A stretch of 48,074 nucleotides of DNA from contig JAYTVW010000129.1 in assembly GCA_043743785.1 (NCBI GenBank), forward strand, positions 1 through 48,074. The letters run 5' to 3'. Positions 43,937 to 48,074 of the stretch are shown here, in pieces. Below the pieces are notes generated by a model. The model searched no databases and was not told where the DNA came from. It worked only from the letters and a program-made list of their open reading frames with translations. Position 1 is the stretch's first letter, and each line of letters begins with the position of its first letter. Origin of the DNA: JAQTNA01 sp043743785. Lineage in GTDB: Bacteria; Pseudomonadota; Gammaproteobacteria; Burkholderiales; Rhodocyclaceae. Both the position numbers and the translations under genes were made by a program.

Positions 43937-45031
43937 TCAGATTTTTCTCAGGGCTTCGTCCCGGGAAAGGGCGAATTCCATGATGGCGCCGGGAATGGCG
44001 TCCAGCGGGATTTCCTTGCTGACGGCGCCCATTTTCTGGGCTTCCTTGGGCATGCCATAGACCACGCAGGTCTTTTCGTCCTGACCCAGGGTAATGGCAC
44101 CGATGTCGCGCATTTCCTTCAGGCCTCGGGCGCCGTCGTCCCCCATGCCGGTCATGATGATGCCCAAGGCGTTCTTGCCGGCGGCCTGGGCCACGGAGCG
44201 GAACAGCACATCCACCGAGGGACAATGCCGATTCACCGGCGGGCCGCGCTTGACCTCCACCTGGTACTGGGCGCCGCTGCGCTTGAGCAGCATGTGCTGC
44301 CCCCCCGGGGCGATCAGGGCCCGGCCCGGCAGCACCCGGTCGCCGGTCTGGGCTTCCTTGACCTCGATCTGGCACAACCCGTCCAGGCGCTGGGCGAAGG
44401 CCGCGGTGAATTTCTCCGGCATGTGCTGGACAATGACGATGCCCGGCGCGGTACGGGGCAGGCGGGTGAGCACCGCCTCCAGGGCCTGGGTGCCGCCGGT
44501 GGAGGTGCCAATGGCGACGATCTGTTCCGTGGTCTTGTGCAGCGCCGTCTGGGGCGCCGCCGCCAGCACCGCATCGGCACTGAGTTTTGCCACCACGAGG
44601 GCCGGCTCCCGGATGACCACATTGCGCATATTGGCCCGGGCGGCGGCCTTGACCTCCCGCACCAGTTCGTTGGAGGCATCGCTCAGATATTGCTTCACGC
44701 CCACCGCCGGCTTGGTGACGATGGACACGGCGCCGGCTGCCAAGGCCTGGATGGTGGTCTGGGCGCCCTTGGCGGTGAGGCTGGAACACATCACCACCGG
44801 CGTGGCATGCTCGGCCATGATCTTTCTTAGGAAGGTAATGCCATCCATGCGCGGCATTTCCACATCCAGGACGATCACGTCTGGCCATTCCTTCTGCATG
44901 CGGGTAAGGGCGAACAGGGGATCCGGGGCGGCACCGATGACCACGATGTCCTTGTCCCGCTCCAGCACCTGCTGCAGCACCTGCCGCACCACGGCGGAGT
45001 CGTCCACCAGCAACACTTTAATTTTGCTCAT
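43937..45031 (-). CDS. cheB: CheB, receptor methylesterase/deamidase
   Basis: A 364-residue CheB: N-terminal receiver (Asp56) and a C-terminal methylesterase with the triad Ser177 (GTSTGG), His203 (VQHMPE) and Asp299 (GMGDDG). It removes methyl groups from receptors when phosphorylated by CheA. It lies 49 bases after a soluble receptor gene and belongs to a cheR-cheD-receptor-cheB run. CheA, CheW and CheY are not in this window. Confidence 0.95.
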   Translation of the reverse strand: MSKIKVLLVDDSAVVRQVLQQVLERDKDIVVIGAAPDPLFALTRMQKEWPDVIVLDVEMPRMDGITFLRKIMAEHATPVVMCSSLTAKGAQTTIQALAAGAVSIVTKPAVGVKQYLSDASNELVREVKAAARANMRNVVIREPALVVAKLSADAVLAAAPQTALHKTTEQIVAIGTSTGGTQALEAVLTRLPRTAPGIVIVQHMPEKFTAAFAQRLDGLCQIEVKEAQTGDRVLPGRALIAPGGQHMLLKRSGAQYQVEVKRGPPVNRHCPSVDVLFRSVAQAAGKNALGIIMTGMGDDGARGLKEMRDIGAITLGQDEKTCVVYGMPKEAQKMGAVSKEIPLDAIPGAIMEFALSRDEALRKI

Positions 45032-45080
45032 TTCATTTCCTGCCTGCGACCGAAGTCGGGTTGTGGACGGTGTTCCCAGC

Positions 45081-46268
45081 TCAAAACAATGTCAGGCCTT
45101 CATCGGCGGTATTCTCGTCGTGGAGCAAGCCCTCCAGGCAGGCTTCAAGCTGGAAGAAGGTTTCCTGCAGGCCCAGAGTGGCGGCGAGCGCCTTGTCCTT
45201 ATCCTTGCCCTTGTGCGTATCCCGGTCTCCGCCACCGGCATGGGCCACGGCGGCTGCGGCCCGGACATGAAGTTCCCGCAAGGGCGCCTCCAGGGCGTGG
45301 AATCCGGGTAGTTCCGAGAATGACCGCCGGCCCTCCCCTTCGTAGTACCAGTGGCCCAGGGGGCTGTTGCGGTGATCCGCAAAGTCCCGCCCATCTCCCC
45401 CCGCTTGCACCGCCCGCCATACCGAGCCCATGAACGCCAGCAGGTTGATTTTTTGCGCCTCGATGAATACGGAACGGGTGCTTTCGTGGGCTAGTTGCCG
45501 CAGCCGATCGGCCACCGTCAGCAAGCCGTTGAGATTGCCTCGGGCGGAGGCCCCTTGTGCCCCCAGCTCCGCCAGTTCCCCCCGAATCTGGGCGACCTTT
45601 GCCGACACCAGGGCGGACTCGGCACCCACTTTGCCTATGACCAGGCCTATGCTGCGGGTGGCTTCCGCCGTCAGTTGAGAGAGCTTTCGGACTTCGTCCG
45701 CCACGATGGCGAAACCGCGGCCCGCTTCCCCGGCCCGAGCTGCCTCAATCGCCGCATTCAGGGCCAGGAGATCGGTTTGTTTGGCAATGCTGCCAATGAT
45801 CTTGACGATGCCACGGGTTTCCTCGTTGGCGCTTCCCAGGCGACCCAGCACCGCGTCGGTGGCGCCCACATCCTCCGCCAGGGTTTCCAGTTCGGCGATC
45901 ATGGTGGCGACGATGCGTATGCCCTGGCTCGCGGTGTCGCTGGTCTCCCGGATATACACATCGTTGCCCAGCATGTCACCGCTTATCCGGTTCAAGCCCT
46001 GCTGGCTGCTGGCAAGGGCCTCCGTCAGGCGCAACAATCCGGCGGCGGTCTCCCGGTCCAGGCTGGCTTCCCGCTCAAGCTCGGCCAGCGCCTGACCGGC
46101 CTGCATGGCCATGGTTTTATCCGCTTCCAGTTCCGCCTTGTCCTGCTGCAAGCCCGCCACCTGGACCCGCAATGCTGCCACTTGCCCCAGGAGATCAGCG
46201 CGCCCCAGCAGGTGATCGAGAAAGCCGACCACCCTGACATCCTCATTGGACCGGCCGGAATAATTCAT
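45081..46268 (-). CDS. Soluble chemoreceptor-like protein with decayed CZB domain
   Basis: A 395-residue protein without membrane helices. A coiled-coil N-terminus leads to a short signalling hairpin (AKQTDLLALNAAIEAAR, then GRGFAIVADEVRKL). The C-terminal region has the CZB outline (FMGSVWRAVQAGGDGRD, GHWYYEGEG, FHALEAP), but of the four usual zinc ligands only the last His seems kept: the first His is Leu, the Cys is Ser and the third ligand is Leu. It starts by overlapping cheD by four bases. Zinc binding is probably lost; a cytoplasmic signalling role remains likely. Confidence 0.85.
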   Translation of the reverse strand: MNYSGRSNEDVRVVGFLDHLLGRADLLGQVAALRVQVAGLQQDKAELEADKTMAMQAGQALAELEREASLDRETAAGLLRLTEALASSQQGLNRISGDMLGNDVYIRETSDTASQGIRIVATMIAELETLAEDVGATDAVLGRLGSANEETRGIVKIIGSIAKQTDLLALNAAIEAARAGEAGRGFAIVADEVRKLSQLTAEATRSIGLVIGKVGAESALVSAKVAQIRGELAELGAQGASARGNLNGLLTVADRLRQLAHESTRSVFIEAQKINLLAFMGSVWRAVQAGGDGRDFADHRNSPLGHWYYEGEGRRSFSELPGFHALEAPLRELHVRAAAAVAHAGGGDRDTHKGKDKDKALAATLGLQETFFQLEACLEGLLHDENTADEGLTLF

Positions 46269-47191
46269 GATTTTTCACCTTTTTTCAGCCAGACTTCGCC
46301 ACTCCACAGATCAAAAACCACATTGCGGTGGCCGACCCCGCCCAGGCATTCCCCTTCCACGCGAAAACCGTGGTGCTTGATCAGTTTCCGGGCCATTTCC
46401 ACGTTGCGCTCGCTGATATTGACTCCCCGCATGTCCAACATGGAGCCGCCGCCGAAAACCTTGGCGATGTAGTCCCGGGGACGGGTGCCTTCCTTCTCGA
46501 TTTCCCGCATCAGCAAAGCCATGGCTTCATCCGCATAGCGCCCATCCAGGGTGCCGTCGGCGGGCTTTGCCTCCCGGCTGGGCAGCATGTAATGGCACAT
46601 GCCGCCGATCTTGCGTTCCGGGTGCCAGAGGGTGAAGGAGACGCAGGAACCCAGCAGGGTCTTGATGCGCGTGTCCTCGTCGCCGAAGTGCCACTCGCCC
46701 GGGTGCAGATAGACCTCGAGTATGTCCTCCGGATTCTTGCCGGCCATGGTCACGGAGGGCTGCTTTTTCTGCATCCACACCTCCCCGTTCCAGATGTCGA
46801 AAACCAGATTGCCGCGGCCGGCGTAATCCAGCTTGACGTGAATACCATGGAAATCCAGCAGATCGCAGACCGCCTCTTTGCGTTCGACGCAGTCCCCATC
46901 ATCAAAGACGAAAACCCGGCCCACGTATTCCCGGGGCCGGGTGCGGGCCCGGCTCATTTCCAGGATGGCCAGGGCCAGGGCCTCCTCCGCATAAGAGGAA
47001 TCCAGCTGGGGCGACGGGGTCACCCGTCGTGGAAAGCGGAAATGATTGATGCAGCCCGTATGGCGGCGCGGATGCCACAGGGTAAATACGCCGCCCTCCC
47101 CCAGCAGGGTGCGCACCCGGGTGTCGGCGTCACCAAAGTGAAACTCGCCGGGCGTCAGGTAGATTTCAAGGATGTCTTCCGGCTTGTGCAT
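46265..47191 (-). CDS. cheD: Tandem CheD-CheD fusion with inactive first domain
   Basis: A 308-residue protein made of two CheD domains (about 1-144 and 149-308). The second keeps the catalytic Cys183 (LLGSCVSFTLWHPE) and His200 (MCHYMLP) of receptor deamidases. In the first the same place reads LLGEGGVFTLWHPR: Gly33 replaces Cys, although His50 is kept, and the later GGGSMLD loop is also changed. CheD deamidates receptor glutamines and can bind CheC. The ATG was taken at the TGATG overlap with the cheR stop. It could be a regulator-plus-enzyme pair in one chain. Confidence 0.9.
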   Translation of the reverse strand: MHKPEDILEIYLTPGEFHFGDADTRVRTLLGEGGVFTLWHPRRHTGCINHFRFPRRVTPSPQLDSSYAEEALALAILEMSRARTRPREYVGRVFVFDDGDCVERKEAVCDLLDFHGIHVKLDYAGRGNLVFDIWNGEVWMQKKQPSVTMAGKNPEDILEVYLHPGEWHFGDEDTRIKTLLGSCVSFTLWHPERKIGGMCHYMLPSREAKPADGTLDGRYADEAMALLMREIEKEGTRPRDYIAKVFGGGSMLDMRGVNISERNVEMARKLIKHHGFRVEGECLGGVGHRNVVFDLWSGEVWLKKGEKS

Positions 47192-48013
47192 CACGGCTTC
47201 TGGTAAATGGCGGGACGCAACTGTCGGACGGCACTGTTCACGCCCTGCAGGGATTCGGAGTGGCCGATAAACAGCCAGCCCCCCGGGCGCAAATGGGTCA
47301 GCAGCCGTGCCACCAGGCTGATCTTGGTGGGCGTCTCGAAATAAATCATCACATTGCGCAGGAAGATGACATCGAACTCCCCCACGGCGGGCACCTGGCC
47401 GTTCAGATTGGCGTGCAGGAAGCTCACGCGCTTCTTGAGGATGGACGCCACCCGCAGAAAGCCGTCTTCCGGCCCCGTACCCTTCAGACAGTATTTACGG
47501 AGATACTCTTTGGGAATGTTCCGGCCGCGCTCCAGCGGTATAGCGGCCGACGCGGCACTGGATCAGCACCTGGGTGGAAATATCGGTCCCCACCACTTCC
47601 CAGGGCGACTGGCCCAGCTTGTCGTCCAGCAGCATGGCAATGCTGTAGGCCTCCTCGCCGCTGGAGCTGGCGGCGCTCCAGACCCGGAAAGGCTCACCCT
47701 GGCGGCGCCGGGGCAGAATTTCCTCCTGCAGGAAATCAAAGTGTTGGGGTTCGCGAAAGAAATAGGTTTCGTTGGTGGTCAGGAAATCCAGGGCCACTTG
47801 GCGCTCCGCCCCATCATGGCCGATCAACTTGAGATAAGCGGTATAAGTATCCAGGCCGTGAGCCCGCAGGCGCTTGCCCAGGCGTGCGCCCACCAAGGCC
47901 TTTTTGGCCGGAGACAGGGAAATGCCCGCCGCCCGCAATATGAAGTCCCGTACGGCCTGGAATTCGCCGTCGCTCAGGGGCACGTCGTAGGGCCTTATTT
48001 CGGCCATGGTCAT
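47191..48013 (-). pseudogene. cheR: CheR receptor methyltransferase with a one-base frameshift
   Basis: Both halves of CheR are present but in different frames. The 5' half (to about 47540) holds the N-terminal helices, FFREPQHFDFL and the SAM motif VWSAASSSGEEAYS, then runs to a stop 46 bases later. The 3' half reads, after removing one base, GRYPLERGRNIPKEYLRKYC and goes on through RVSFLHANLN to IGHSESLQG. A single extra T at 47539 (plus strand; an A in the coding strand) explains it. If real, the adaptation methyltransferase is lost here; a sequencing error is equally possible. The start ATG follows AGGAAA. Confidence 0.85.
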
Positions 48014-48049
48014 CCCGTTTCCTGATTAGTGCTGAACTCAGCCTGGGTT

Positions 48050-48072
48050 GTGGGGCCGGCGTAAACCGGCCC
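48050..48072 (+). repeat. REP unit at the window end
   Basis: GTGGGGCCGG head with CCGGCGTAAACCGG stem-loop, upstream of the broken cheR. Confidence 0.65.
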
Positions 48073-48074
48073 AA

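Overview
This is a GC-rich, gene-dense window that reads like a facultatively anaerobic, motile, nitrogen-fixing betaproteobacterium. The best fit is a member of the Rhodocyclales (Azospira, Dechloromonas or Azonexus type). That placement is inferred from gene content: a nif-type iron-sulfur gene set under a NifA/sigma54 promoter, an FNR-controlled cbb3 oxidase, many chemoreceptors, molybdenum-cofactor genes and ovothiol synthase. No rRNA or tRNA gene and no CRISPR array was seen.

Layout. 1-2953: HesB/IscA-nifU-nifS with a textbook NifA site, IHF site and -24/-12 promoter, closed by a terminator. 2958-7088: two divergent chemoreceptors, each with a c-type heme motif (CxxCH) in its sensor region. 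7297-14434: ccoI-ccoS, then an intergenic region with two FNR boxes and a probable FNR-activated small RNA of about 89 nt, then ccoNOQP, ccoH and a 47-residue DUF3149 protein; a same-length DUF3149 paralog follows at 14701-14844. 14937-15083: a 147-bp near-palindromic MITE-like element. 15201-19130: a degenerate response regulator convergent with an Aer-PAS/CZB chemoreceptor. 19340-23768: a Fur box and feoB without feoA, a small secreted protein, then a ubiE/menG-like methyltransferase overlapping menA.

24011-26438 holds an ankyrin protein, a DUF411 protein and a scrapyard with the tail of pepN, the start of an IS4-like transposase and the 3' end of a group II intron, then yqhA. 26975-34549 holds a DUF3301 protein, ovoA, a DyP peroxidase, moaE-moaD-moeA-mobB and an ATP-grasp-like gene. 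34703-38819 holds uvrB, a diheme cytochrome c4, serB and a small membrane protein. 39073-48013 is a second signalling block: a response regulator, a hybrid histidine kinase, cheB, a soluble receptor with a decayed CZB domain, a tandem CheD-CheD fusion with one dead domain, and a cheR broken by a one-base frameshift.

How it fits together: nitrogen fixation needs low oxygen, cbb3 oxidase respires at low oxygen, FNR senses that state, and the heme, Aer-PAS and CZB receptors are plausible redox or oxygen-type inputs to swimming behaviour. Two receptors end in a WEEF tail of the CheR/CheB-tethering type, and adaptation enzymes lie at the far end of the window. REP-like palindromes, seventeen copies with compensated stems and mostly a GTAGG/GTGGG head, sit in the gaps between genes.
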